This document shows, piece after piece, positions 1 through 8,029 of a stretch of 64,000 nucleotides of DNA. The stretch comes from Solirubrobacteraceae bacterium (GTDB lineage Bacteria > Actinomycetota > Thermoleophilia > Solirubrobacterales > Solirubrobacteraceae). The position numbers were made by a program, and so were the translations under genes. The notes below the pieces were generated by a model. The model saw only the letters and a list, made by a program, of their open reading frames with translations, made no database searches and was not told the origin of the DNA. The stretch is from contig JAUYGN010000032.1 of the NCBI GenBank assembly GCA_030690545.1, positions 1 through 64,000 on the forward strand, read 5' to 3'. Each line of letters opens with the position of its first letter. Within the stretch, counting starts at the first letter, position 1.

Positions 1-56
1 CGGCCGCCGAGGCTGATCCGCCACACCCCCTCGCCGTCCGCGGAGCCCGCGGGCAC
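1..56 (-). CDS. Possible 5' end of a gene leaving the window
   Basis: Read on the minus strand, a GTG at base 56 opens a frame VPAGSADGEGVWRISLGG that runs off the left edge without a stop. The residue mix looks like real protein, and a TGA lies a few codons upstream in the same frame. It would be divergent from the monooxygenase-fold gene at 80. Only 18 codons are visible, so no function can be given and the call is weak. Confidence 0.3.
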   Translation of the reverse strand, partial: MPAGSADGEGVWRISLGG

Positions 57-79
57 CGGCAGCCGTCATACTCGGGCCC

Positions 80-400
80 GTGAGCGTCGTCAAGGTCAAC
101 GCGATCACCGTCCCGCGCGAGCGCTTCGAGGAGTTCGCCCAGCGCTTCGCCGCGCGTGCCGGCAAGGTCTCGAGCGCCGAGGGCTTCGAGGCCTTCGAGC
201 TGCTGCGCCCCAACGACGACCGCGAGGTCTGCCTCGTCGTGACGCGCTGGCGCTCGGAGGAGGACTTCCAGGGATGGCTGAACGGCCCGGACTTCGCGGC
301 CGGCCATTCCCAGCACCGCAGCGGCGGGCCGGTCGGCACGTCGAGCGAGCTGTGGTCCTTCGACGTGCTGGAGCTCGAAGGCCCGGCGGACGCCGGGTGA
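80..400 (+). CDS. Antibiotic biosynthesis monooxygenase (ABM) domain protein
   Basis: A 106-residue protein with the pattern of the ABM / heme-degrading monooxygenase (HmoB-like) dimeric ferredoxin-like fold: an N-terminal strand VVKVNAITV, a helix around RFEEFAQRFAARAG, a central strand with FEAFELLRP, then CLVVTRWRSEEDFQGWLNG, a motif typical of this family. Length is normal for a single domain. Such proteins act as cytosolic dimers and degrade heme or oxidise small aromatics; the substrate cannot be told from sequence. The start is a GTG. It appears monocistronic, 46 bp before the peptidase gene. Confidence 0.8.
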   Translation: MSVVKVNAITVPRERFEEFAQRFAARAGKVSSAEGFEAFELLRPNDDREVCLVVTRWRSEEDFQGWLNGPDFAAGHSQHRSGGPVGTSSELWSFDVLELEGPADAG

Positions 401-446
401 CTCCGAATCGGACGATGCCCGCGGCGCGTCCGCGCGCCTCGGTGCG

Positions 447-1343
447 TTGAGCGGCAGCCGGAGCCGGAACCGGCGGGCGATCATCGTGCTCGCGGCTGTG
501 GCGGCGTTGACGTGGGCTGCCGCGTTCACGGCGTCCGCGCTCGCGCCGGGCACGGCGCCCGCACAGGTGTCCGCTCCCGACGCGGCGGCGCCCGACACCA
601 GCACCGCGCCCGCGCTCCCCGAGCTCACGGTCCTCGACGCGCGCGCCAGCCCGCAGCGCGCCTTCTTCGCGGGCCGCCCGGTCGCGATCACGTTCGGCCT
701 CCGCGCACCGGCCCCGCTGGCGCTGCAGGTCGACGTCGTGCGCGACGCGACGAACAGGCCGGTGCGCCGCTTCGTGCTCCCCGCGGCCGCGCCCGGCGTC
801 GCGCAGCGCGTCGAGTGGGACGGGCTGACCGGCGGCGACAAGGTCGCGCCCAGCGGCGCCTATCGGATCCGCATCCGCGCGGCCGACGGCCGCGTGCGTC
901 GTGGCGGCAGGTTCGTCCTGCGCAGTCACATCTACCCGGTCCGCGGCCGCCACGTCGACCGCGGCCCGGCCGGCGCGTTCGGCGTCGGGCGCAACGGCGG
1001 GCGCACGCACCAGGGCTTCGACGTCAACGCCGCCTGCGGCACGACGCTCGTCGCCGCGCGCGGCGGGCGCGTCGTGCGCTCGGACCACGACCCGGTCCTG
1101 TACGGCCACGTCGTGATCATCCGCGGCGAGCGCACGACCCGCGACTACTGGTACTCGCATCTGCAGCGGCGCTCGCCGCTGCGCGTCGGCGACCGCGTCC
1201 GCACCGGCGCGCGGATCGGCGCGGTCGGCGCGACCGGCAACGCACGCACCGTCGGCTGCCACCTGCACTTCGAGATCCGCTCGCGCGGCGTCCCGATCGA
1301 CCCGGCGCCCGAGCTGCGCGCGTGGGACGCCTGGGACGGCTGA
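447..1343 (+). CDS. Exported M23-family metallopeptidase
   Basis: A 298-residue protein with an N-terminal signal/anchor helix (about residues 11-32, IIVLAAVAALTWAAAFTASA), an Ala/Pro-rich linker, an Ig-like segment ending near residue 155 and a C-terminal LytM/M23 domain. The domain shows HQGFDV (zinc ligands H and D), YWYSHLQ and CHLHFEI, which complete the M23 zinc site and catalytic histidines. It should cut or bind peptidoglycan stem peptides outside the membrane. The first in-frame start is TTG at 447; the GTG four bases earlier is in a dead frame. Both key metal-binding motifs are intact, so it is probably an active endopeptidase. Confidence 0.87.
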   Translation: MSGSRSRNRRAIIVLAAVAALTWAAAFTASALAPGTAPAQVSAPDAAAPDTSTAPALPELTVLDARASPQRAFFAGRPVAITFGLRAPAPLALQVDVVRDATNRPVRRFVLPAAAPGVAQRVEWDGLTGGDKVAPSGAYRIRIRAADGRVRRGGRFVLRSHIYPVRGRHVDRGPAGAFGVGRNGGRTHQGFDVNAACGTTLVAARGGRVVRSDHDPVLYGHVVIIRGERTTRDYWYSHLQRRSPLRVGDRVRTGARIGAVGATGNARTVGCHLHFEIRSRGVPIDPAPELRAWDAWDG

Positions 1344-1359
1344 GCGACCGCCGCTGCGG

Positions 1360-1590
1360 CTACGGGGACTGCGGCTCCCAGCCCGACCAGCGCTCGTCGT
1401 CGGCCCGCGGCCGCTCGCGCTGACGGCGGCACAGCACGCAGACGACGTCGGCCTCCTCCGGGCGCGCCGCCTCGAACGTCGCGTACTCGTGGCGGCGCTC
1501 GCCGGCGAACCAGACGTGACCGCAGTCGTCGCAGGTGCGGTCGTTCGGATCCGGCCAGTCGTCCGGGCGTGCGGCGGGCGCGTCGGTCAT
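1360..1590 (-). CDS. Small zinc-ribbon protein
   Basis: A 76-residue hydrophilic protein with two CxxC knuckles (CDDCGH near residue 20 and CVLC near residue 55), so it should bind one structural zinc. The ATG at 1590 overlaps the TGA of the upstream gene as ATGA, which argues for translational coupling and for this start over the longer ORF. The function is not recognised; similar short zinc ribbons occur as unassigned proteins in actinobacteria. It ends 16 bp from the stop of the convergent M23 gene. Confidence 0.65.
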   Translation of the reverse strand: MTDAPAARPDDWPDPNDRTCDDCGHVWFAGERRHEYATFEAARPEEADVVCVLCRRQRERPRADDERWSGWEPQSP

Positions 1591-1922
1591 CGGCTCGACG
1601 ACGCTCGTGCCGCTCCCTGGCGCGCCGACAGGTCGCCGCTTGCGACCTTGAAGGCGATCGTGTCGATGTAGTCGCGCCTGCCGTCGCGCGTGCGCTTGGC
1701 CGCCTGACCCGGAGTGACGCGCAGGTCGGCGAGCTCGCGCGCGGACTGCGGATCGAAGCAGCGCGCCTGCAGCCACTTGGCCGTCTCCGCGTCGTCGAAG
1801 CCGGCATCGGTCCAGGCCTTCGCGGCGATGGCGGGCTCCTCGCCGCGGTCGGCGAGCTCGCCGAAGCGGCTGATCGTGTCCGCGCTCGTCCGCGACTGTG
1901 ACCAGTAGTGCATGGCGTGCAT
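1587..1922 (-). CDS. Small hypothetical helical protein
   Basis: About 111 residues, mostly helical and charged (ISRFGELADRGEEPAIAAKAW, then FDDAETAKWLQARCFDP). No known domain is recognised. Two starts are possible: ATG at 1922 (MHAMHYW) or ATG at 1913. Neither has a strong ribosome site, and the ORF upstream of them reads as GC-rich non-coding sequence. It overlaps the zinc-ribbon gene by ATGA and probably forms a two-gene unit with it. Confidence 0.55.
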   Translation of the reverse strand: MHAMHYWSQSRTSADTISRFGELADRGEEPAIAAKAWTDAGFDDAETAKWLQARCFDPQSARELADLRVTPGQAAKRTRDGRRDYIDTIAFKVASGDLSARQGAARASSSR

Positions 1923-2130
1923 GCTGCCCGATTTCGGGTCCCGCCGGAACCCCCGTTCGCAGCGGTCGGCGGCCGGCTGCCCTCGCCCACCCGGCAGCCG
2001 TTCGCCGGGCTGGGCTCGCGTGCCCGGGACGCCACCCTCCCGTCCGTCTACCATCTGCTCGGCAGCCCGCGCGCGCGGGTGGGGTTGCTGCTCAGCGCGC
2101 ATCCCACTCTTGATGCAGGAGGAGAACACG

Positions 2131-2370
2131 ATGGCTTTCGACGTTGGAGAACGCGTCTACGCAGAGAAGTCCGGCCGCCGCCGGCGCACCGCGCGCCAGC
2201 CGCTGCGGCCGGGACGCCACGGCGTGATCACCCGCGTCCTGCGCGGCGACCCGAACCCGCGCTACGAGATCCTCTGGGACGAGGGCGTCACGACGGTCTT
2301 CTCGCCGACGGGCGGCGCCCTGCACGCCGACGTCAACTACGTCGCGCCGGAGACCTCCGAGGCGTCGTAG
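2131..2370 (+). CDS. DUF1918-like small protein
   Basis: A 79-residue protein reading VGERVYAEKSG at the start, then GRHGVITRVLRGDPNPRYEILW and VTTVFSPTGGAL. This pattern of a small beta barrel followed by a W-x-DG-type strand matches DUF1918 proteins, which are common and uncharacterised in actinobacteria. The ATG at 2131 is chosen because of an AGGAGGA ribosome site ending 9 bases upstream; the longer ORF from 1912 has no such support. It stands alone, convergent with the GH2 gene. Confidence 0.7.
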   Translation: MAFDVGERVYAEKSGRRRRTARQPLRPGRHGVITRVLRGDPNPRYEILWDEGVTTVFSPTGGALHADVNYVAPETSEAS

Positions 2371-2375
2371 GCGGG

Positions 2376-4271
2376 CTACGGCTCGCGCAGCGCGTCGCGG
2401 ACGGCCGCGAGCGCGGGCTTGGGCCGGCCCGCGAAGTCGTAGAGCCCCTTCTCGTTGAGGCCCGGCGTGAGCGTCAGGTCGGGCCGCAGCTCGAGCACCG
2501 AGCCGCCGCGGAAGTCCGGTCGCAGGGCGTAGTCGCGCAGGTTCCAGATCAGCGTCCCGCTCAGGTTCGGCGCTCCGCGCAGCTCGCGCAGGCGCCGGCC
2601 GAGCAGGTCGGCCTGGAAGCGCAGGCTGCCGAACGCGTCGCCGCCGATCACGGCCGTGCCGGCCGCGCCGAGCTCGGTGATCACGATCGGCTTGTCGGGG
2701 AAGAAGCCGCGCAGGCGTGCGAGCCGCTCGCGCGTGATCTGCGCCTGCTCCGCCGCGTCGCGGTCCAGGCCCTCGTACCAGCCGATGTAGTCGGTCATGC
2801 CGATCGCGTCGAGGTCGGCGAAGACCCCCGCCCTGTTGGGCAGCACGCGACCCCACAGGTCGGCGGCGACCGGCCGAGTCGGGTCGAGCTCGCGCAGGCT
2901 GCGGGCGGTCTGGCGGATGTACTCCTGCTGGCCGGGCTGGCCGTTGCCGGCGACCTCGTTCGTCAGCGTCCAGGTGAGGATCGACGGGTTCGCCTGCCCC
3001 GCCTCGGCGACGCGCAGCGCGCGATCGCGCGCCGCCGCGATCTGCTGCGGCGACTCGGCGCGCCAGCGTCCGCCCGGCTCCCACGGGCCGACCTCCTGCC
3101 AGACGAGGATCCCGGCATGGTCCAGGCGCGCGAGCATGCTCTCCGACAGCGGCAGCTGCGTGCGCGTCGCGTTGGCGCCGATCGCGCGCAGCCCGGCGAC
3201 GACGCGCTGCTCGTCGGCGCCGGTCATCGCGTCCCCGCGGCCGCGGACGTCGGGCGGCAGCGAGGCGCCGCGCAGCGTCAGCCGCTCGCCGTTGACCTGC
3301 AGGCCGATCGAGTCCCAGCTGATCTCGCGCAGTCCGATCTTGCGCCGCAGGGTCGCCTCGCCGGGAACGTCGACGCGCAGGTCGTACAGCCGCGGGCTGT
3401 CGGGCGACCAGAGCTGCGGGTCGTCGATCGTCACCGTCGTCGTCAGCGCGCGCGACGTGCCGCCGCTGACTCCGGCCTGGCCGAAGTCCAGCGTGCGGAC
3501 GTTGCGGCCGTCGAGCGCGATCGAGCCGCGCGGGCGCAGCGTGCGCGAGGCGCCGCGGTTGCGCACGCGCACGCCGATCTGGACCGTCGCGCGCTCGCCG
3601 CCGTCCTGTAGCCGGGTGCGCACGCTCAGCGCGCCGAGCTCGCTGCGGCCCAGGCGCGCGATCGTGACCGGCCGGTTCAGCCCGCCGTAGTTGAACCACG
3701 CCCGCGCCCAGCCGCTGTCGGCCTGACGCCGGGGTCCGCGCCAGTCGACGCGCACGGCGATCGTGTGGCGACCGGGCTCGAGCGCGACGCGGGCGCTGAA
3801 CGGCTCGTAGGCGCCGACGTGCTCGCGCACCGGGCGACCGTCGACGTAGACCCGCGCGCGGTGGTGGGCGGACTCGAAGCGCACCGCGTAGAGGCCGGCG
3901 GCCGGCGCCTCGATGTCGGTCGCGAACCAGCCGACAGAGCCGTCGTAGGCGCGCTGGCCGGCGGTGCCGTTGTAGGCGCCGGCGTTGGGCGAGTGGGGGA
4001 CCCGGACGGGCGTTCCGCGCCATCTGCCCCGCGCCCAGCCGCGGTCGCGGCCGCGATCGTCGGGGTCGGCGCGATAGCGCCAGCGATCGAGCACGGCGAT
4101 CGCGCTGCCCGCGGGGCCGGCTCCGGTCTGCGACAGCGCGGCGGTCACGCTGTCGGCGGCGCTCGCGCCGTCGCCGGTGGTCACCGGATCCTCACCCTGC
4201 AGGGCGAGCGTCAGCGCGACCGCGCAGGCGACCACGAGCAGCAGCGCGGGTGGGAGGAGGCGACGGAGCAT
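2376..4271 (-). CDS. Exported glycoside hydrolase family 2 protein
   Basis: A 631-residue protein with a signal peptide (LLPPALLLVVACAVALTLAL), a GH2 sugar-binding jelly-roll (residues about 60-200, with YVDGRPV and WFNYGG), an Ig-like domain and a TIM barrel. The barrel carries WTLTNE near residue 437, the acid/base Glu of GH2, and VITELGA near residue 530, the nucleophile Glu. It should hydrolyse a beta-linked hexoside or glucuronide outside the cell; the exact sugar is unclear. It is divergent from the GT4 gene at 4392, with about 120 bp between them. Confidence 0.85.
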   Translation of the reverse strand: MLRRLLPPALLLVVACAVALTLALQGEDPVTTGDGASAADSVTAALSQTGAGPAGSAIAVLDRWRYRADPDDRGRDRGWARGRWRGTPVRVPHSPNAGAYNGTAGQRAYDGSVGWFATDIEAPAAGLYAVRFESAHHRARVYVDGRPVREHVGAYEPFSARVALEPGRHTIAVRVDWRGPRRQADSGWARAWFNYGGLNRPVTIARLGRSELGALSVRTRLQDGGERATVQIGVRVRNRGASRTLRPRGSIALDGRNVRTLDFGQAGVSGGTSRALTTTVTIDDPQLWSPDSPRLYDLRVDVPGEATLRRKIGLREISWDSIGLQVNGERLTLRGASLPPDVRGRGDAMTGADEQRVVAGLRAIGANATRTQLPLSESMLARLDHAGILVWQEVGPWEPGGRWRAESPQQIAAARDRALRVAEAGQANPSILTWTLTNEVAGNGQPGQQEYIRQTARSLRELDPTRPVAADLWGRVLPNRAGVFADLDAIGMTDYIGWYEGLDRDAAEQAQITRERLARLRGFFPDKPIVITELGAAGTAVIGGDAFGSLRFQADLLGRRLRELRGAPNLSGTLIWNLRDYALRPDFRGGSVLELRPDLTLTPGLNEKGLYDFAGRPKPALAAVRDALREP

Positions 4272-4391
4272 CCCTGGTGCAACGCGAGACTAGATGGTTG
4301 GTTGCACGACCGGCACCATCGAGGCGATCGGCTGCGCGCGAGGCTCTGATCGCTAGGATCGCCGCGGGCCGGTGCCGGTCGGCCCGCGCTC

Positions 4392-5609
4392 GTGACCCCG
4401 CGCATCCTCATCCTCTCGTGGGAGTACCCGCCGATCGTCGCGGGCGGACTCGCGCGCCATGTGCGCAAGCTCGCCGAGGCGCTCGTCGCACAGGGCGTCG
4501 AGGTCCATGTGCTGACGCGCGGCACGCGCGATCACGTCCACGAGGAGCTGCGCGCCGGCGTGCACATCCATCGCGTCGCGGAGGCGGAGATGCCGCGCGA
4601 TCTCGACGCCTTCGTCGCCTGGGTCGAGGGCATGAACTCGCACATGCACGCGGCCGGCCGCCAGCTCGGCAAGCGGCTGCGCTTCGATGTCGTCCACGGA
4701 CACGACTGGCTCGTCGCGGGCGCCGCGGCGGGGCTTGCCGAGCGACTGCGCTGCCCGTACCTGACGACGATCCACGCGACCGAGTACGGCCGCCACCAGG
4801 GCTGGGTCGACAAGCACCCGCAGTCCTACATCCACGGCATCGAGACGTGGATGGCGCGCCGCGCCGACCGCGTCATCACGTGCTCGCACTACATGCGGGG
4901 CCACGTCGCAGACGTCTACGAGATCGACGAGGCGCGGGTGACGGTGATCCCGAACGGGATCGACCCGGCCGACCTGCAGCCGGTCGCCGATCTCGGCGCG
5001 CTGCGCGCGCGCTTCGCGGCGCCGGAGGAGCGGCTCGTGCTGCTCGTCGGGCGGCTCGTCTACGAGAAGGGCTTCCAGCTGGCGCTGGAGGCGATGCCGC
5101 GGGTGATCCGCCGTGCGGGCAAGGTGCGCTTCCTCGTCGCCGGCTCGGGAACGCACGAGGCCGAGCTCAAGCGGCAGGCGCGCCGGCTCGGGCTGATGCG
5201 CCACGGGACGTTCATGGGCTGGATCGGCGACGACGTCCTGCATTCGCTGTACCGGATCGCCGACCTGTGCGTGGTGCCGAGCATCTACGAGCCGTTCGGG
5301 CTCGTCGCGCTGGAGGCGATGGCCAGTGGCTGCCCGTGCATCGTGGCCGACACCGGGGGACTGCGCGAGGTCGTGCCGAACGCCGACGTCGGGCTGCGCT
5401 TCCGCTCGCGCGACCCGCGCGCGCTGGCGACGATGATGCAGCGCGTGCTGACCGACGACGCGCTGCGCGAGCGGCTCGTCGCCGAGGCGTCGGCGCACGT
5501 GCTGCGCTTCGACTGGGCCGACGTCGCCGAGCAGACGGCGGCCGTCTACGCCGAGCTCGGCGCCGGCGGTGCGACGGGCGCGGCGGGCGCCGCGCTACGG
5601 CCGGCGTGA
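4392..5609 (+). CDS. GT4-type glycosyltransferase (GlgA/GlgM-like)
   Basis: A 405-residue GT-B enzyme. The N-terminal half starts ILSWEYPPIVAGGLARHV, the glycogen/starch-synthase-like donor loop with the GG turn, followed by GHDWLVAG and EYGRHQGW. The C-terminal half carries VIPNGID, LVGRLVYEKG and the nucleotide-sugar motif EPFGLVALEAMASGCP. It probably transfers glucose from ADP- or UDP-glucose onto a glycan or maltose-1-phosphate acceptor in the cytoplasm; the acceptor is inference. The GTG start at 4392 fits the usual N-terminus. The gene is single. Confidence 0.85.
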   Translation: MTPRILILSWEYPPIVAGGLARHVRKLAEALVAQGVEVHVLTRGTRDHVHEELRAGVHIHRVAEAEMPRDLDAFVAWVEGMNSHMHAAGRQLGKRLRFDVVHGHDWLVAGAAAGLAERLRCPYLTTIHATEYGRHQGWVDKHPQSYIHGIETWMARRADRVITCSHYMRGHVADVYEIDEARVTVIPNGIDPADLQPVADLGALRARFAAPEERLVLLVGRLVYEKGFQLALEAMPRVIRRAGKVRFLVAGSGTHEAELKRQARRLGLMRHGTFMGWIGDDVLHSLYRIADLCVVPSIYEPFGLVALEAMASGCPCIVADTGGLREVVPNADVGLRFRSRDPRALATMMQRVLTDDALRERLVAEASAHVLRFDWADVAEQTAAVYAELGAGGATGAAGAALRPA

Positions 5610-5637
5610 CGCGCTCGCGGGCTGCTTCGGAGGCGTC

Positions 5638-5829
5638 TCAGGAATCCGACGGCGGCCGCTTGGCGCCCCAGCGCCCGCGCAGCTCGGCATCGGCTTCCTT
5701 CTCGCCGCGGCCCGAGACCATCGCGACGATGATCGCGACCGTCGCGACCGCCGGCAGCAGGATGACCCAGGTGAAGAGGAGGCCGAAGGTGTCCGACCAG
5801 ATGCCGTTGGAGGCCAGCGCGGAGATCAT
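5638..5829 (-). CDS. Small single-pass membrane protein
   Basis: A 63-residue protein with one clear membrane helix (TFGLLFTWVILLPAVATVAIIVAMV, residues about 14-38) and a short charged C-terminal tail. No family is recognised. It lies 24 bp downstream of cutA on the same strand and could be cotranscribed. The start ATG at 5829 is the only one available. Confidence 0.6.
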   Translation of the reverse strand: MISALASNGIWSDTFGLLFTWVILLPAVATVAIIVAMVSGRGEKEADAELRGRWGAKRPPSDS

Positions 5830-5853
5830 GCGGCGCGAAGCATACCCGGGCGC

Positions 5854-6177
5854 TCAGCGCCCGGGCTCCGCGACCGATTGGCCGATCCAGGCCAGGTAGT
5901 CCGGCGACCCGCCGGCGACGTCGAGCGCGACGAGCTCGAACGTCTCGTAGGGGTGCAGCTCGTCGAGCGCCTCGTTCAGCGACGCGACGGCGGCGCGCGT
6001 CGTCTTGATGACGAGCAGCGACTCCTCGTCGTGCTCGACGGCGCCCTTCCAGCGGTACACCGACGTCACCGCCGCCACGATGTTCACGCAGGCGACGAGC
6101 TCGCGCTGCACGAGCGCCTCGGCGATCGGGCGCGCCTGGTCGGTCGGTGTCGTGACGAGGCAGACGACGGGATCCAT
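5854..6177 (-). CDS. cutA: CutA1 divalent ion tolerance protein
   Basis: A 107-residue protein of normal CutA1 length. It shows the family's VVCLVTTPT start, the LVACVNI strand with its conserved cysteine, VYRWKGAVEHDEESLLVIKT and the C-terminal HPYETFELVALDV motif. CutA1 proteins form trimers and are linked to copper and divalent metal tolerance, although their molecular role is not settled. The ATG at 6177 is preferred over the ORF's far upstream start because the family begins here. Confidence 0.93.
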   Translation of the reverse strand: MDPVVCLVTTPTDQARPIAEALVQRELVACVNIVAAVTSVYRWKGAVEHDEESLLVIKTTRAAVASLNEALDELHPYETFELVALDVAGGSPDYLAWIGQSVAEPGR

Positions 6178-6212
6178 CGCAGGAGCGAGGCTACCGTGCC
6201 CGTCTCGCTGGC

Positions 6213-7136
6213 CTACGACATCAACGATTCGTTGACGAAGTTGAAGAACACGCCCGACACCAGAACATACGAGAAGGCGGTGAACACGACGGAGCCCACG
6301 AGCAAGGTGACTGGACGCCCATGCCCGAGGCTCAGCCCGGCAAGCCGTCGCCAGAGCCATTGTCCGCGGGCATTGCTTGCGAAGTTGATTCGCGCGATGA
6401 GAAACAGAAGTGCCATCAGGACGGCAAGCATCGCCACGGCCAGCGTCGCGACTCCTAACAACTGGTAGACGACGAAGAAGACTCCGTCAGACCCGAACCG
6501 CTCTATGACCGCTGCGATGCCGCCACGTTCGTGTGCCAGCAGGAGCTGCTCGTAGTTCGCGAGTCTCGGCGAATCCAGCGCGACGGCACTCATCGCGCCA
6601 CCGGCGAGGACGAGCATGCTCGACACGAGGAAGGCGGTCCACTCCCACCCGGTGAGCGCTCGGGATGCAAGGAGGTATCCGAACGTTCCGAGCAGTGCTC
6701 CCGCGAGCACACCTGTTCCGATGATGATCCCGACGACGAGCTGTCCGTGGAAGCTCAAGAGGACGCTGGCTGCGCCGAACACGAAGACCGCGACGAGCGC
6801 CAGCAGTTCGCTGTCGGAGCGCGGGCCGGCTGCCGCCGGTGCACGCCGAGGGCTCGGGCGGTGAGGCGCCTGCCGAGCGGGCGGGGTGGCGTCGACCGGC
6901 GGCAGCGACCGGCGCTCATGCTCATCTCCGACGTGGAGATTGACGTCCCCCACGTGGAGATTGACGTCCCCGACGTGAACGTTGACCTGGGTCCAGCTCT
7001 GTGGTCGCCGGTCCTGCCGCTCGCGGCGATTGAGACGTCGGCTGAGCGCGTCGCTGACAAGAGCGCCGATCACCGCAGTGACGACCGCGGCCACCAATGC
7101 CACGAGGAGTGTTTCCGTGAACGTCGAGTCGGTCAA
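6213..7136 (-). CDS. Multi-pass membrane protein with HVGD heptad repeats
   Basis: About 307 residues: an N-terminal membrane helix (LLVALVAAVVTAVIGALV), a soluble segment with three tandem copies of a VNLHVGD-like heptad, a Pro/Arg-rich linker, then five or six hydrophobic helices (for example LVAVFVFGAASVLLSF and GIIIGTGVLAGALLGTFGY). No family is recognised. Base use is more AT-rich than in neighbouring cutA and the FAH gene, which suggests transfer. The TTG start at 7136 lacks a clear ribosome site, so a later start is possible. Confidence 0.6.
   Translation of the reverse strand: MTDSTFTETLLVALVAAVVTAVIGALVSDALSRRLNRRERQDRRPQSWTQVNVHVGDVNLHVGDVNLHVGDEHERRSLPPVDATPPARQAPHRPSPRRAPAAAGPRSDSELLALVAVFVFGAASVLLSFHGQLVVGIIIGTGVLAGALLGTFGYLLASRALTGWEWTAFLVSSMLVLAGGAMSAVALDSPRLANYEQLLLAHERGGIAAVIERFGSDGVFFVVYQLLGVATLAVAMLAVLMALLFLIARINFASNARGQWLWRRLAGLSLGHGRPVTLLVGSVVFTAFSYVLVSGVFFNFVNESLMS
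6931..6990. repeat. 21-bp tandem repeat inside the membrane protein gene
   Basis: The unit acgtggagattgacgtcccc(c/g) occurs twice exactly end to end and a third time in diverged form. Because 21 is a multiple of three, each unit adds the seven residues HVGDVNL to the encoded protein. This looks like an in-frame expansion of a short beta or coiled motif. Confidence 0.85.
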
Positions 7137-7179
7137 ACATCCAAACCTGACAGAAGCCGCAGACGAATCGATTCGGGTC

Positions 7180-7200
7180 CGGGAGATCGCAGATCTCCCG
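7180..7200. promoter_or_regulatory. Perfect 9-bp inverted repeat upstream of the FAH gene
   Basis: CGGGAGATC and GATCTCCCG are separated by GCA, about 40 bp before the ATG of the FAH-family gene and just upstream of the divergent membrane-protein gene. No T-run follows, so it is more likely an operator than a terminator. The binding protein is unknown. Confidence 0.4.
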
Positions 7201-7240
7201 GGAGGCTTCCGTTGACGCGACCGCCTACTCTCCAGGTCGC

Positions 7241-8029
7241 ATGCGCCTCGCGACCTTCCTCCCGCCCGGCTCGACGAAGCCGCGCGCCGGGCAGATCCGC
7301 GACGACGAGGTGATCTCGTTCGTGCTCAAGCGCGAGACCGTGCTCGAGCGCCTGCGCACGAGCGACTTCGATCCCGCGCTCGGCGAGGCCTGGCCGATCT
7401 CGGAGGTCACGCTGCTCGCACCGGTGCCGCGGCCGCGCGCGATCTTCGGCATCGGGCTGAACTACGCCGCCCACGCCGCCGAGCAGGGCCAGGAGCTGCC
7501 CGAGTTCCCGATCGTCTTCATGAAGCTGCCGAGCTCGAGCGCCCCGCCGAACGGGACCGTCACGTGCCCGGCGGTCGTCAGGCGCCTGGACTACGAGGGC
7601 GAGCTCGTCGTCGTCATCGGCGAGGGCGGCAGGATCGCCGGCTACGCGGTCGCCGACGACGTCAGCGCGCGCGACCTGCAGCGCCGCGAGCCGCAGTGGA
7701 CGCGCGCCAAGGGCGCCGACGGCTTCTGCCCGTGGGGGCCGTGGATCACGACCGTCGACGAGGTGCCCGACCCGCTGAACCTGCGCCTCACGACGCGCGT
7801 CAACGGCGAGTCGCGCCAGGACTCGTCGACGAGCGACCTCATCTTCGGTCCGCAGCAGCTCGTCGACTTCATCTCGGAGACCTGCACGCTGGAGCCCGGC
7901 GACATCATCCTCACCGGCACCCCGAGCGGCGTCGGCATGTCGATGGACCCGCGCCGGTTCCTGGGCTCGGGTGACGTGGTCCGCGTCGAGATCGAGTCGC
8001 TCGGGGCGATCGAGCATGCCGTCGCCTAG
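7241..8029 (+). CDS. Fumarylacetoacetate hydrolase family protein
   Basis: A 262-residue protein with the full FAH fold signature: IFGIGLNYAAHAAE, the metal ligands in LDYEGELVVVIGEGGR, GYAVADDVSARDLQ and the C-terminal GDIILTGTPSGVG. Family members are Mg/Mn-dependent and hydrolyse or decarboxylate 2-oxo acids in aromatic compound breakdown, for example 2-hydroxyhepta-2,4-diene-1,7-dioate isomerase or acylpyruvase; which one cannot be fixed here. It overlaps the M32 peptidase start by 14 bp, so the two are probably cotranslated. Confidence 0.9.
   Translation: MRLATFLPPGSTKPRAGQIRDDEVISFVLKRETVLERLRTSDFDPALGEAWPISEVTLLAPVPRPRAIFGIGLNYAAHAAEQGQELPEFPIVFMKLPSSSAPPNGTVTCPAVVRRLDYEGELVVVIGEGGRIAGYAVADDVSARDLQRREPQWTRAKGADGFCPWGPWITTVDEVPDPLNLRLTTRVNGESRQDSSTSDLIFGPQQLVDFISETCTLEPGDIILTGTPSGVGMSMDPRRFLGSGDVVRVEIESLGAIEHAVA

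Noticed and set aside
105-1268. 387-residue minus-strand ORF over the first two genes
   Set aside because: Arg/Ala-rich antisense shadow of the ABM and M23 genes, with no domain.
1908-4023. Long plus- and minus-strand ORFs (567 and 643 residues) over the GH2 gene
   Set aside because: Shadows in other frames of the GH2 coding sequence; composition is Arg/Ala/Gly-biased.
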